Position numbers and translations under genes: made by a program. Shown here piece after piece: positions 23,891 through 33,423 of a stretch of DNA of 64,000 bases. The stretch lies in NCBI GenBank assembly GCA_041860225.1, contig CP151794.1:496001-560000 (forward strand), written 5' to 3'. The number at the start of each line of letters is the position of its first letter. Position 1 is the first letter of the stretch. The notes beneath the pieces were generated by a model. That model searched no databases and had not been told where the DNA came from. It saw only the letters and a list, made by a program, of their open reading frames with translations. Source of the DNA: Magnimaribacter mokuoloeensis (GTDB taxonomy: Bacteria > Pseudomonadota > Gammaproteobacteria > Magnimaribacterales > Magnimaribacteraceae).

Positions 23891-25222
23891 TTAAATTGCT
23901 GTTTTTAGAAGAGTTGAGATAACTCTCTCTAATTGATCAATATTTCCACATTGGAATACTTTTGTACAGTAAGCAGAATACGTTGTCATGACTGAATCAC
24001 CTGTATCCCATCTGTACTTACCTTCAGGGTTAAGCCAAAAAACTTGCTTAGCTCTCTCATTGATAGATTTCATTAAATGAGCCTTTTCTGGTCCAAAATT
24101 ATTTCTAGCATCACCTAGAATAACTACTGTAGTTTTTTTATCTATTTCGTCTAAACAAAGACTGACGAAATCTGTAAGTGCTTGACCGTAATCAGTTGAA
24201 CCTCCACCATGCTTTTGAAGAGCCTTCTCTATAGCCTCATCAAGCTGGGCATCCTTGAAGTCATTAGTCACCTCCCCTAAATTAGATGAAAAAACAAAAG
24301 CTCTCAATTTAGATACAACTTCAGTCAAACTAAATAAAAACATCAACATGAACCTTGCATAAGCTCCTACAGATCCACTGACATCGCATATGACATATAT
24401 CTTGGGTCTATCTACTTTTTTATAGGCCCAACTTAAATCAAATAATATGCCTTGATTCACCCAATTATCACGGATTGTTTTCCTAATATCCAACTTTCCT
24501 TTTTTAAAATTCTTCTTTCTTCTTGAATGGAGATTAGCAAGCTTTTTAGCCATTTTTCTCACCAACGAATGGACTTCATGTAAATAAGATCTATCTATTT
24601 GAGCCATATTCATTGATTTAAAAACTTGCTCCCTAAGTTGTTCTCCAGATACATCTCCGTGTAATAGGAATTGTTGTTGTACGTAGTCAGATACTCTCTC
24701 TCTTAAATTAGTAAGTTGATTTCTTAATTCCTGTTCAAGTTCACTTGGAAGTTCATCTTCTCTCGAGGCTCCCATCTGCATTAATTCATCTTCAAGTTTG
24801 CCAACACCCATTTTCTCTAAAATACGTCTTGTAAAGACTGATCTTTGAGTAAAGTATCTAATCTCTCTTATTTCCGCTTCCTCAGCTGCATCAGCAATTG
24901 AAAGCATTAATTCGCCTTGAGATCCTTCCAGTAATTTCTTAGCTAAATCAGAATCAATATCTTTGATATCAGTAAGCTCGTTAGCCTCTACTGAAATTTG
25001 TTGTTTGATTTCGTCTGTGAAAAAATCATCAAAACATTCTTCAAATTTTTTCTTTTCTTCAGGGGTCTTTGGCAGAACAATAGATAATGTTCTTTTTAGT
25101 AGTTCCTTATCTTCGTATCCAACAGTATCTACTACTGAAACAGCATCTATAGTTTCAGCTGGTGAAACCCTTACATTAGAGTTTCTTAATGCTTTAACAA
25201 AGTCAGTTAATACTTTTTCCAT
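23891..25222 (-). CDS. VWA-domain protein, CoxE-like, partner of MoxR ATPase
   Basis: The 443-residue protein ends in a von Willebrand A domain with the MIDAS motif DVSGS near residue 276 and STDYGQAL near residue 350. This form is found in CoxE-like proteins that work with MoxR AAA+ ATPases in cofactor insertion or complex activation. The N-terminal 200 residues are acidic and helical. It overlaps the MoxR gene by 20 bases, a strong sign that the two act as a pair. The client enzyme is not identifiable; no molybdenum hydroxylase lies in the window. Confidence 0.85.
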   Translation of the reverse strand: MEKVLTDFVKALRNSNVRVSPAETIDAVSVVDTVGYEDKELLKRTLSIVLPKTPEEKKKFEECFDDFFTDEIKQQISVEANELTDIKDIDSDLAKKLLEGSQGELMLSIADAAEEAEIREIRYFTQRSVFTRRILEKMGVGKLEDELMQMGASREDELPSELEQELRNQLTNLRERVSDYVQQQFLLHGDVSGEQLREQVFKSMNMAQIDRSYLHEVHSLVRKMAKKLANLHSRRKKNFKKGKLDIRKTIRDNWVNQGILFDLSWAYKKVDRPKIYVICDVSGSVGAYARFMLMFLFSLTEVVSKLRAFVFSSNLGEVTNDFKDAQLDEAIEKALQKHGGGSTDYGQALTDFVSLCLDEIDKKTTVVILGDARNNFGPEKAHLMKSINERAKQVFWLNPEGKYRWDTGDSVMTTYSAYCTKVFQCGNIDQLERVISTLLKTAI

Positions 25223-26156
25223 CTGAAGTTTCGGTGGCTGAAGAAACTAAAGCTGGTATCTCTTTTTTCACTACCTCTATATCTTGTTGGTGTTTTAAAA
25301 GGATATTGAGCGTATCTTCAGCTAGCTTGGTGTCTAGTTCTTCAGAATTAAGAAGAATAACTGTTTTCGCCCAGTCAATAGTTTCACTAATTGCTGGTTG
25401 TTTCTTTAAGTCCAATTCTCTTACTCCTTGAACAAAATTAACTAGCTGTATTTGTAAAGATTCAGAAATCTCAGGGACTCTAGCTTGTACAATCTGTCTT
25501 TCAAGTTTGGCTTCAGGAAATGGTATGTATAAATGTAAACATCTTCTTTTGAGAGCATCCCCTATTTCACGACTATTATTACTTGTCAGAACAACTAAAG
25601 GTTTAACTTCAGCTTTCCTAACACCTAGCTCAGGAATTGATATTTGAAATTCTGAGAGTATCTCTAATAACAGTGCTTCAAATTCTTCATCGGATTTATC
25701 GACTTCATCTATAAGAAGTACTGAACCTTTTTTTGAGGTTAAAGCCTCAAGTAAAGGACGTGTCTCTAAAAAATCTTCAGAAAAGAAAATGTCTTCAAAT
25801 TTCATTAATCTATCTAAAGATTCTTTCAAGCCCTTGGCGCCTTCTAGAACTTCCTGCATTTGCTCCTTTAAGATTTGGGTGTAGAGCAACTGTTTACCAT
25901 ATCTCCATTCGTAGAGTGCCTTTGATTCATCAAGACCTTCATAACACTGGAGTCTGATCATATCTTTTTTAAAATATAAAGCTGCTGTATTAGCTAATTC
26001 TGTCTTACCAACACCTGGAGGGCCCTCTATGAGAATGGGCTTTTCCAATTCTGAAGCCAGATAAACGGCCGTGGCTATCTGTTCACTACAGATATAACCA
26101 TGTTTAGAAAAACCTTTTGTTATATCTTTAATTATTTTTTTAGGTCCATCTGACAT
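25203..26156 (-). CDS. MoxR-family AAA+ ATPase
   Basis: Hexameric AAA+ chaperone of 317 residues with Walker A GPPGVGKTE near residue 44, Walker B LLIDEVDKSDEEFE near residue 146, sensor 1 LTSNNSREI near residue 193 and an arginine-finger segment DALKRRCLHLYIPFP. MoxR proteins remodel or metallate client enzymes with a VWA partner, here encoded directly downstream with a 20-base overlap. It shares one base with the hydrolase gene upstream. Confidence 0.9.
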   Translation of the reverse strand: MSDGPKKIIKDITKGFSKHGYICSEQIATAVYLASELEKPILIEGPPGVGKTELANTAALYFKKDMIRLQCYEGLDESKALYEWRYGKQLLYTQILKEQMQEVLEGAKGLKESLDRLMKFEDIFFSEDFLETRPLLEALTSKKGSVLLIDEVDKSDEEFEALLLEILSEFQISIPELGVRKAEVKPLVVLTSNNSREIGDALKRRCLHLYIPFPEAKLERQIVQARVPEISESLQIQLVNFVQGVRELDLKKQPAISETIDWAKTVILLNSEELDTKLAEDTLNILLKHQQDIEVVKKEIPALVSSATETSDGKSIN

Positions 26157-27016
26157 TAATTTTCTCCTATTAATTTTTTCAGAGCATCTATAACACTTAA
26201 GGGGTCATCTACAAATAAGTGATGCATTGTTCCCGGAACACCTATCACTCTCTCACTGGGAATATTTCCAACATAGAGGGTATATTCCAGAATCTCTTGC
26301 GTAAAAATTTGGCTCATTAAACCATAAACAATATTAATTGGGCATTTTATGGACATGAGGATATCTGTTAAGTCTTTGGACTTATAAGTCTTCATAATCT
26401 TGCCATCAGATTTAAGTATCCAGCCTTGCTCAGTTTCTTTAAATGAGTTTGAGGCTATATGTTCTAAGAGGTAGTCATTACGACAAGGTTGTGGCGGTAT
26501 TAGTCTAAAACTACTCATAGCAGCCTCTTTATCATCGTAAATGAAATCAGCTCTGATCATGGACTTATTTGAAGAGAAGTTTCTAACTTTATCTGGAGGA
26601 AGAACAACGATGGAATCAAGAAGTGTTAAGGACTTAAATAAATCAGGATATATCGATGTGGCGTTTAAGGAAATAGAACCTCCCATGCTATGGGCAATAA
26701 AGTCAGCCTGATTCCAATTCATATCAGTACATACTGCTTTTATCTCATCGGCGAATATCTCTTGTGAGTAATGATCGCGATGTTCACTTTCACCTGAGCC
26801 AGATAGATCGATAGCAACAACGCAATATTTCTCTATAAAAGCAGGAGCTACAAAATCCCACCAATGCGCGTGAGCACTATATCCATGAATAAAGAATAGT
26901 CCTGGTTTTTCTTCTGATCCCCAAACCAAGTAGTGAATTTTCTTACCTTCAACCTCGATATACTTTGAGACAGGTTGGATTGATAGTGATTCCTTGAACC
27001 AATCTATATTAGACAT
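26156..27016 (-). CDS. Alpha/beta hydrolase
   Basis: The 286-residue protein has the alpha/beta-hydrolase layout: oxyanion region FFIHGYSAHAHWW near residue 41, nucleophile elbow AHSMGGS near residue 108, and the catalytic His near the end in GTMHHLF. Substrate unknown. It sits four bases after the aminotransferase and shares a base with moxR, so it belongs to the operon that begins with the MFS gene. Confidence 0.85.
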   Translation of the reverse strand: MSNIDWFKESLSIQPVSKYIEVEGKKIHYLVWGSEEKPGLFFIHGYSAHAHWWDFVAPAFIEKYCVVAIDLSGSGESEHRDHYSQEIFADEIKAVCTDMNWNQADFIAHSMGGSISLNATSIYPDLFKSLTLLDSIVVLPPDKVRNFSSNKSMIRADFIYDDKEAAMSSFRLIPPQPCRNDYLLEHIASNSFKETEQGWILKSDGKIMKTYKSKDLTDILMSIKCPINIVYGLMSQIFTQEILEYTLYVGNIPSERVIGVPGTMHHLFVDDPLSVIDALKKLIGEN

Positions 27017-27020
27017 TGTT

Positions 27021-28340
27021 TTAACTAACTGACTTTATAGCGACTTTTATTGCTTCTGCGATACGTTCAATTTGACTAGGTTCAACAATCAATGAGGGCG
27101 AGATTACTAAATAATCTGCTGAAAATCTTACTAATACATCATTGTCATAACAATGTTGAAATACTTTTGGTGCTAGTTCAGTTGCTGGTATTTTGTCAGA
27201 ACCAAAATGAACAGCTCCCATCAGACCAATATTTCTTACATCTATAACTTGATTAGATCCTTTTATGGAGTGAAGTGCTTCTTCAAAGATAGGTTCCATC
27301 TTTTGTGCGTTTTCAAATAAACCTTCTTCTTCATATACATCTAATGTTGCTATACCTGCAGCACATGCCACAGGATGTCCTGAATATGTATATCCATGGA
27401 AAAGCTCTATAGGTGTTTCAGAACCTTCCATCAATTGATCATATATAGAATTATCAAACGCAACAGCACTCATAGGAATCATAGCGCTTGTTAAACCTTT
27501 TGCCATGGTGATCATGTCAGGTTTAACTTTAAATCGATTTGCAGCGAAAGCATCTCCCAACCTGCCGAATCCAGTTATAACCTCATCAAAGATTAATAAA
27601 ATATGGTGTTTATCACATATCTCTCTAATCCTTTCAAGATAACCTTTTGGGGGTACTATGACACCTCCTGAGCCTACAACCGGTTCAATAATAACCGCAG
27701 CAACCGTTGATGGATCTTGAAGCATTAATATTTTTTCTAACTCATCCGCAAGATGCAATCCCCACTCAGGTTGACCCTTAGAAAAAGCCATATGATTTGG
27801 GTCCCAAGTATGAGGAAGATGATCTACTCCTGGCAGTAAAGGTCCAAATGATTTTCTATTCGGAGTAATTCCCCCAACAGAAACGCCTCCGAAATTTACA
27901 CCGTGATAACCTTTTTCTCTTCCTATGAATTTTGTTCTCTGTCCTTCTCCTTTTGAAGCGTGGTAAGCCAGTGCTACTTTTAGAGCTGTCTCTACAGCCT
28001 CTGATCCAGAATTGCCATAAAAGATCCTATCGAGACCATCAGGAGTTAGAGCGGAGATTCTTTCTGCTAATTCAAAAGCTTTCGGGTGAGACATATTGAA
28101 AGCAGTTGCATAGTCCAACTCTGCCACTTGATTTTGAACAGCAGCAACTATCTTTGGATGGCAATGTCCTGCGTTTGTGCACCAAAGCCCTGCTATTCCA
28201 TCAAGCACATCTTTGCCGTCATCGGTTTTGTAATACATACCATTTGCAGAAGTCAGTAGCCTTGGATTGGCTTTAAAATTTTTATTGGCAGTAAAAGGTA
28301 GCCAATAGTTGTCTAAGTTAAGATTTTCTTGTGGTTTCAT
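27021..28340 (-). CDS. Class III omega-amino acid:pyruvate aminotransferase
   Basis: PLP enzyme of 439 residues moving amino groups from omega-amino acids or amines such as beta-alanine to pyruvate. Family motifs are GLWCTNAGHCHPKIV near residue 52, the PLP-phosphate contact GNSGSEAVETA near residue 110, IIEPVVGSGGVIVPP near residue 217, FDEVITGFGRLG near residue 250 and the Schiff-base lysine in TMAKGLTSAMIPM near residue 280. The FGPLLPGVDHLPHTW loop is typical of beta-alanine-pyruvate transaminases. It lies eight bases after the MFS gene and four before a hydrolase. Confidence 0.88.
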   Translation of the reverse strand: MKPQENLNLDNYWLPFTANKNFKANPRLLTSANGMYYKTDDGKDVLDGIAGLWCTNAGHCHPKIVAAVQNQVAELDYATAFNMSHPKAFELAERISALTPDGLDRIFYGNSGSEAVETALKVALAYHASKGEGQRTKFIGREKGYHGVNFGGVSVGGITPNRKSFGPLLPGVDHLPHTWDPNHMAFSKGQPEWGLHLADELEKILMLQDPSTVAAVIIEPVVGSGGVIVPPKGYLERIREICDKHHILLIFDEVITGFGRLGDAFAANRFKVKPDMITMAKGLTSAMIPMSAVAFDNSIYDQLMEGSETPIELFHGYTYSGHPVACAAGIATLDVYEEEGLFENAQKMEPIFEEALHSIKGSNQVIDVRNIGLMGAVHFGSDKIPATELAPKVFQHCYDNDVLVRFSADYLVISPSLIVEPSQIERIAEAIKVAIKSVS

Positions 28341-28348
28341 ATTACAAA

Positions 28349-29482
28349 TTATACGTTATCTTGAGGTTCAAGTTCTTTTTTGGTACTAACTATACAAATC
28401 ATTGCAACTATTAGAAATACGATTAAATAAGGATAGATAACAGTCATTTCATTATCTAGCATTACCCAACCAAATACTGCAGGTGCCAAGGAAGCACTAA
28501 GTAAAATACAGGCATTTAACCAAGCTCCTAGTCTTCCTGATGGATCTATGTCAGCTGCTGCTGCTAAGATAAGAATAACCATTATTACAAAAACAATATT
28601 CCAAATAATATTGCCGTAGTAGAAAGTATTAAATGAAGGGATACCAAAAATTGCGTACACGCAAATTGAGGATACTAATAAACAGAATAGGATTGTTTCT
28701 TTTCTTCTAATTTTGTTTCCAAGTACACCTATAAAAACTGGGCCTAGAAGACTGAGAATGATGGCCAAAGAAATAACACTCCCCACTTCTGCAACTCCTA
28801 GATCTATATACTCCACACCAAACCTTTCCATAAAAGCCCACATACCACTTGATGGTATCTCATAGAAAAGAACTGCAGTTATCAGCAAGAAATATAACCA
28901 TTTTTTAGCAATAGGGCCTCCATTACGTTTATCAGATTGGTCTTTGGATTGTCTTGATAAGAAAAATAGTAAGGTTAAAGCTATATATACATATATAAAA
29001 TTAAAGAAATAATAGCTGTGCCCTCCATCCTCTATCCAAGTACTAGAAATATATATTAAAAAAGCTGCGGTTAAGGAAGCAAAAAGAGTAAATAATGCAT
29101 AAGAACGATTAGGATCTCTAGAAGAAGCAAGAATAGAATGACCAGAAGCAATTAGCATTCCACACCCTATGCCTGAAAAAGCTTTAATTATCGTAATTTG
29201 ATTTACATCATCGGATATGGAGCATAAGTAATAGCAAATCATGACAATGATACTTCCTATCAAACCCAGTGCCCTTCCCTTGTAAGACACTGTACCAAAA
29301 TATAATGAGCTGATTGCTGCAAAAAAAAGTTCAAGAGTTACAACCAAACCTGCTTCTTGTGAATTTGCATTCAATCCAACCGATACAGCACTAACGTTAA
29401 ATGGAGCTAAAGAAGAAGCAAGATTTCCTAGTTCCAACATAGCCATACCACCCAATAGATGAAAATAAGTCTTGTATTGCAT
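28349..29482 (-). CDS. Major facilitator superfamily transporter
   Basis: Inner-membrane protein of 377 residues with about eleven to twelve hydrophobic segments and a charged central loop (SRQSKDQSDKRNGG) between the two halves. The substrate is unknown. It is first in a tight leftward operon with an aminotransferase and a hydrolase, and it is divergent from a TetR-type gene. That arrangement suggests import or export of an amine or amino acid under TetR control. Confidence 0.8.
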   Translation of the reverse strand: MQYKTYFHLLGGMAMLELGNLASSLAPFNVSAVSVGLNANSQEAGLVVTLELFFAAISSLYFGTVSYKGRALGLIGSIIVMICYYLCSISDDVNQITIIKAFSGIGCGMLIASGHSILASSRDPNRSYALFTLFASLTAAFLIYISSTWIEDGGHSYYFFNFIYVYIALTLLFFLSRQSKDQSDKRNGGPIAKKWLYFLLITAVLFYEIPSSGMWAFMERFGVEYIDLGVAEVGSVISLAIILSLLGPVFIGVLGNKIRRKETILFCLLVSSICVYAIFGIPSFNTFYYGNIIWNIVFVIMVILILAAAADIDPSGRLGAWLNACILLSASLAPAVFGWVMLDNEMTVIYPYLIVFLIVAMICIVSTKKELEPQDNV

Positions 29483-29542
29483 TTATCTTTTAGTTGGAAA
29501 CCTTAATATATAGATATAGTGTATACATAAAGAAAACTTATT
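29483..29542. promoter_or_regulatory. Divergent promoter/operator region, MFS operon and TetR gene
   Basis: Sixty AT-rich bases hold TATATT-like -10 boxes for the MFS side. The palindrome TGTATACA lies at 29520-29527, next to a second imperfect TATA-rich repeat. It is a reasonable TetR operator, inferred only from position and symmetry. Confidence 0.35.
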
Positions 29543-30103
29543 GTGGCAAATAGTAAAAATCTCAGCTTTATAGAGCCAAAACAAGATAGAAGTAAAAAAA
29601 GATTCGAGGAAGTTTTAAAAACTGCTGAATTTATTTATACACATCAGGAAAATTATGCCCTGACTGTTCAAGACGTATCAAAACTTACAGGAATGAAGAG
29701 ACCTTCTATTTATAAGTTTTTTCCAAGTAATGAATCTATTCTTGAAGCTTTATCGTTTAAATACGCGTCTGATCTTTTTAGATTGATTAAAAAGAATCTG
29801 AACAATCTTCAATATAAGGACAATAAAGAACTAATTAAAGTAGTAATTGATGTATGCGCTATTTATGCCAACAAAAATCATCCATTCTCAAATTTGATTT
29901 TCAATGAGTTTTCTAAAGAATTTTTAATTAAAAATATTCAAGAACTAATTCTTCACAAGAATCATGATGAGCAAACAAAGATTATGTTAACTCTCAGTGT
30001 TCTTATGTCTTGTCTTGGAGATTACCTTAATCAAGAAGATAGCATTACACCAAGGTGTATTTCAGAAACAAAAAAAATATGTCTTTTATATTTATCTAAT
30101 TAA
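29543..30103 (+). CDS. TetR-family transcriptional regulator
   Basis: The 186-residue protein has an N-terminal helix-turn-helix, TVQDVSKLTGMKRPSIYKFFPSNESIL (residues about 40-66; the pattern T-V-x-D-V-S then I-Y-K-F-F is the TetR recognition region). A helical ligand domain follows. Translation begins at GTG 29543, giving MANSKNLSFIEP. It most likely controls the divergent MFS-aminotransferase operon. Its TAA stop is nested with that of the convergent aquaporin gene. Confidence 0.88.
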   Translation: MANSKNLSFIEPKQDRSKKRFEEVLKTAEFIYTHQENYALTVQDVSKLTGMKRPSIYKFFPSNESILEALSFKYASDLFRLIKKNLNNLQYKDNKELIKVVIDVCAIYANKNHPFSNLIFNEFSKEFLIKNIQELILHKNHDEQTKIMLTLSVLMSCLGDYLNQEDSITPRCISETKKICLLYLSN

Positions 30104-30741
30104 TCGGCTTCAATTAGCTTATTAACAAGATAGGCTAAAAAAGCACCTATCAATTGAGAAATAATGAAGAAGAGCACATTCTCAGGCTGTATTCCGGTAA
30201 AGGTATCAGTGAGCATCCTACCTATAGTCACGGCTGGATTTGCAAATGAGGTTGAGGAAGTAAACCAATAAGCAGCTGTTATATACAAACCAACTGCTGG
30301 CGCTATTAACTCAAATTTAAGTGTTCTTACTCTTAAAATGACCAGCAATAAACCGAAAGTAGCTATCATCTCAGAAAAATATAAATTAATTCCGGTCCTT
30401 GAGTTCGTAGAAAATTGAAGTAAATCTAGGCCAAACATGTAATTAGCTAATAAAGTGCCGGTAATAGCTCCACTTACTTGAAATAAACAATAACCACCGA
30501 GCTCTTTGGCCTTAAGTTCATTATTTGCATACATAATCATGGAAACCGCAGGATTAAAATGTGCACCTGAAACATTTCCAAACATCCAAATAAGCACGGT
30601 TAAACCTGCGCCAGTTGCAATTGTATTGGCTAAAAGTACCAAAGCATTATTGTCTGTTAGCGATTGACCCATAATCCCAGAGCCAACAACAATCATTAAA
30701 AGGAAGGCAGTTCCTATGTATTCACTTAAATAAATTTTCAT
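30100..30741 (-). CDS. MIP family aquaporin/glycerol-facilitator channel
   Basis: Six-helix channel of 213 residues with both asparagine boxes intact: HFNPAVS near residue 62 and FANPAVT near residue 167. I start it at ATG 30741 because AAGGA lies seven bases upstream and MKIYLSEYIGTAFLL is a typical first helix. A longer frame from 30786 adds 15 residues inside the upstream gene. The transported solute (water, glycerol or a metalloid) cannot be told from sequence. The gene begins inside the SRAP gene (20-base overlap). Confidence 0.85.
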   Translation of the reverse strand: MKIYLSEYIGTAFLLMIVVGSGIMGQSLTDNNALVLLANTIATGAGLTVLIWMFGNVSGAHFNPAVSMIMYANNELKAKELGGYCLFQVSGAITGTLLANYMFGLDLLQFSTNSRTGINLYFSEMIATFGLLLVILRVRTLKFELIAPAVGLYITAAYWFTSSTSFANPAVTIGRMLTDTFTGIQPENVLFFIISQLIGAFLAYLVNKLIEAD

Positions 30742-31339
30742 CTGTTCCTTCAGTTTCATTTGTAGGGAATACGCATTTAGGATCATTATTCATGGGATTA
30801 TTTACAAAAGTAGAGACAGTGTGATGAGATATAGATTTCGCTGAATTGATGTCCTCACAATCAACGTCATCTCCATTAAGCCAGCTCTTAAAATGCTGTT
30901 TTGAAATAATTAAAGGCATTCTTTCGTGAATTGATTTTAGTGATTCAACTGCACCAGTTGTCACTATTGCGCAACCAACTTTTCCTCTATAACCCCCAAA
31001 TACTCCTCCAAAGAAAAAAAGATCTCCATTAAGGTGATGGAAGTAAGGTATCTTCTTATCCCCTTCTTGCTTCCATTCGTACCAGCCGTCTGCTGGAATA
31101 AGACATCTGTTTGAATTAGAGAAAGAAGGCTTCTCATTTAGAGTTTCAACTCTTGCATTTACTAAATTAAAAGGTTTTTCTGCCCAGTATGGTGAAAACC
31201 CCCAGTCAATAATTTGAAATTTGTCGGTTAAGGTTAATAACTTTTGCCCCGGTCCTATGTTGTAGCTTGATTCAAAATCAGTTTCACCATATCTAGATTT
31301 CAATTCATCTAAATTTCTAAGTGTAAATCTGCCACACAT
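30722..31339 (-). CDS. SRAP domain protein (HMCES/YedK family)
   Basis: SRAP proteins form a covalent link with abasic sites in single-stranded DNA and shield them. The 205-residue protein has the essential N-terminal Cys2 after Met (MCGRFT), the NARVETL segment near residue 61, the catalytic Glu in GWYEWK near residue 88, and the IHERMP His motif near residue 137. A TATAAA box ends eight bases before the ATG with no ribosome site, so the mRNA may be leaderless or nearly so. The aquaporin gene overlaps its 3' end. Confidence 0.92.
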   Translation of the reverse strand: MCGRFTLRNLDELKSRYGETDFESSYNIGPGQKLLTLTDKFQIIDWGFSPYWAEKPFNLVNARVETLNEKPSFSNSNRCLIPADGWYEWKQEGDKKIPYFHHLNGDLFFFGGVFGGYRGKVGCAIVTTGAVESLKSIHERMPLIISKQHFKSWLNGDDVDCEDINSAKSISHHTVSTFVNNPMNNDPKCVFPTNETEGTDENLFK

Positions 31340-31411
31340 AGATACTTTTTATACTCAATCACCTGTCTCATCAACTTTTTTTGCTATAAGTATCCAGTCT
31401 AGATTGATGAT

Positions 31412-32677
31412 CTAAAGAAATATTCCCTTAAGTGTAAAGAAGAATAAGATTGAAAGACCAGCACCAACAGGTAATGTCACAACCCAAGAAACAATGATTC
31501 GACCTACAACAGAAAAATCTACAGCGGATAAGCCTCTAGCTAGACCTACTCCCAGCACAGCACCAACAAGTGTATGAGTTGTTGAAATAGGTAGGCCCGT
31601 TCCGGAAGCTAAAACAACGGTTGTTGCAGCAGCAAGTTCAGCGGCAAAACCTCTACTTGGAGTTAATTCAGTTATGTTCCTTCCAACCGTTTCGATAACC
31701 TTGTAACCCAAAGTTGCTAGTCCAGCGACAATACCTGTAGCACCAAGAAGCAAAATCCACCATGGCATCGATGATTTTGAGGCTATCTCGCCACCCGACT
31801 GAATAACGCTAGCTATGGCGGCCAGAGGTCCCACTGCATTAGCAACATCATTAGATCCATGAGCAAATGCCATAGCACAAGCTGTAAATACCATTAACAC
31901 TGCAAAAACTTTTTCTACGCCATCAAACGTCACATCGCCACGTTGTTGAGTAGTATTTTCAATTCTTCTTAAAAAGAAAGTACCGATCATGGCTATGACA
32001 AAACCGATAACAATTGAATAGGTTAAGCTTTCGCCAAAGGTTAAGGACAGACCTATATGCTTTAAACCTTTCAACAAAGTCACCATTGCAATAACAAAGC
32101 CCACTAAGAACATATAACCGGGTACATATTTCTTAGCATTTTCAAATGGCTTATTTGTGTTCAGAATTAATTTTTGTACTGAGAGGAAGATTATGAAAGC
32201 TATGGTCCCTGACATTAATGGAGAAACTACCCAGCTAGATACAATAGATCCGACTTTGGACCAACTAACAGCATCAACACTGATACCAACGGCTGCAAAT
32301 CCAACAATAGCTCCAACTATAGAGTGTGTTGTGGAAACGGGCCATCCTCTAGATGAAGCAATTAGCAACCAAGTACCTGCAGCCAGTAATGCTGCCAACA
32401 TACCGAATACCAATAAATCTGGTGTTTCTTGAAGAAGGTTAGGATCTATGATTCCTTTTCGAATAGTAGAGGTAACTTCACCGCCAGCTAAATAAGCACC
32501 CGCAAATTCAAAAATACAAGCAACTAGAATAGCTTGCGCTAAAGTAAGAGCTCTAGCACCGACAGAAGTACCCATAGCATTTGCTACGTCATTAGCACCT
32601 ATTCCCCAGGCCATAAAAAAACCAAAAACACAGCCTGAAATAAGTAAGTAAGGTCCGTATAAAATAATGGTTTCCAT
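31412..32677 (-). CDS. PiT family inorganic phosphate transporter
   Basis: Low-affinity phosphate permease of 421 residues with about ten membrane segments. The two family repeats are present: GIGANDVANAMGTSVGA near residue 26 and AHGSNDVANAVGPLAA near residue 273, plus the twin STTHSIVGAIVG and STTHTLVGAVLG motifs. It lies eight bases after a DUF47 gene, the usual accessory partner, at the end of the pst-containing leftward run. Co-location with the high-affinity Pst system is less usual. Confidence 0.93.
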   Translation of the reverse strand: METIILYGPYLLISGCVFGFFMAWGIGANDVANAMGTSVGARALTLAQAILVACIFEFAGAYLAGGEVTSTIRKGIIDPNLLQETPDLLVFGMLAALLAAGTWLLIASSRGWPVSTTHSIVGAIVGFAAVGISVDAVSWSKVGSIVSSWVVSPLMSGTIAFIIFLSVQKLILNTNKPFENAKKYVPGYMFLVGFVIAMVTLLKGLKHIGLSLTFGESLTYSIVIGFVIAMIGTFFLRRIENTTQQRGDVTFDGVEKVFAVLMVFTACAMAFAHGSNDVANAVGPLAAIASVIQSGGEIASKSSMPWWILLLGATGIVAGLATLGYKVIETVGRNITELTPSRGFAAELAAATTVVLASGTGLPISTTHTLVGAVLGVGLARGLSAVDFSVVGRIIVSWVVTLPVGAGLSILFFFTLKGIFL

Positions 32678-32685
32678 AATTATTC

Positions 32686-33363
32686 CTATCTAGATGCAAT
32701 GAGAGATATTCTATGACCCACTTGTTCAGCCCTATCAGACAACTCTCCAATTTTATTTATGACGTCGTACAAAAACATAACGTCTACTGGTGGCAGGTCT
32801 TTTTCTATTTTAAAAAGTTCTCCTCTTAGAGTAATTTCAGTTTGATCATTAGTATTTTCTAAGATATCTAACTTTTCTATCAAAGTCTCCATTTTCTCAG
32901 CAGCCTTGCCACCAAATGAAAATTGGAAAAGTTCGTCAAAATAATCGACTGCCTCACCGGCTGCTAAGGTTATTTCGAGTGCTTCGTTTAGAAAATTACT
33001 GAATGACTTATGTATAACCTCTGGAATCTGCATCTGCCTTCCAATCATCAACCCTGATATATCTTTTACGGTATTAGGTATATCATCAGCTAATCTGATT
33101 AAGTCCAAGATATCTTCTCTTGGAACTGCGAAAAAAATACTTTTGGGTAGAAGACTTCTAGTCTCAGCCTTTAATTCATCTGCCTTGTTTTCTAATTCGG
33201 ATATGTTTTTTCTAGACTGAGTAGCACCAGTCCAATCTTTTTTTATAACATATTGTATGAATTGAATGAGCTCCTCAACTGATCTTGTAGAAACCTCCAT
33301 ATGAACCTTTATTGGTCCAAATGGAGATTTTCTGATAACGTCACTAAAGCCTGTAGATTTCAT
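32686..33363 (-). CDS. DUF47 PhoU-like protein, PiT partner
   Basis: Helical 225-residue protein of the DUF47/TIGR00153 family, related in fold to PhoU. The IRLADDIPNTVKDISGLMIG segment near residue 90 and the C-terminal INKIGELSDRAEQVGHRI are PhoU-like metal-binding helices with E/D-x3-D patterns. These proteins are thought to regulate PiT permeases. No true phoU follows pstB, so this gene occupies the place where PhoU is normally found. Confidence 0.85.
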   Translation of the reverse strand: MKSTGFSDVIRKSPFGPIKVHMEVSTRSVEELIQFIQYVIKKDWTGATQSRKNISELENKADELKAETRSLLPKSIFFAVPREDILDLIRLADDIPNTVKDISGLMIGRQMQIPEVIHKSFSNFLNEALEITLAAGEAVDYFDELFQFSFGGKAAEKMETLIEKLDILENTNDQTEITLRGELFKIEKDLPPVDVMFLYDVINKIGELSDRAEQVGHRISLIASR

Positions 33364-33373
33364 AAATTATCCC

Positions 33374-33403
33374 TATAGAGTAGCTATCGATTCTAACTCT
33401 ATA
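33374..33403. other. Intergenic inverted repeat between pstB and DUF47 gene
   Basis: TATAGAGT and ACTCTATA form a perfect eight-base inverted repeat around a 14-base loop. No T run follows on the minus strand, so it is more likely an mRNA processing or stabilising hairpin than a terminator. Confidence 0.4.
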
Positions 33404-33423
33404 ACATAATTAAACCATAATTT

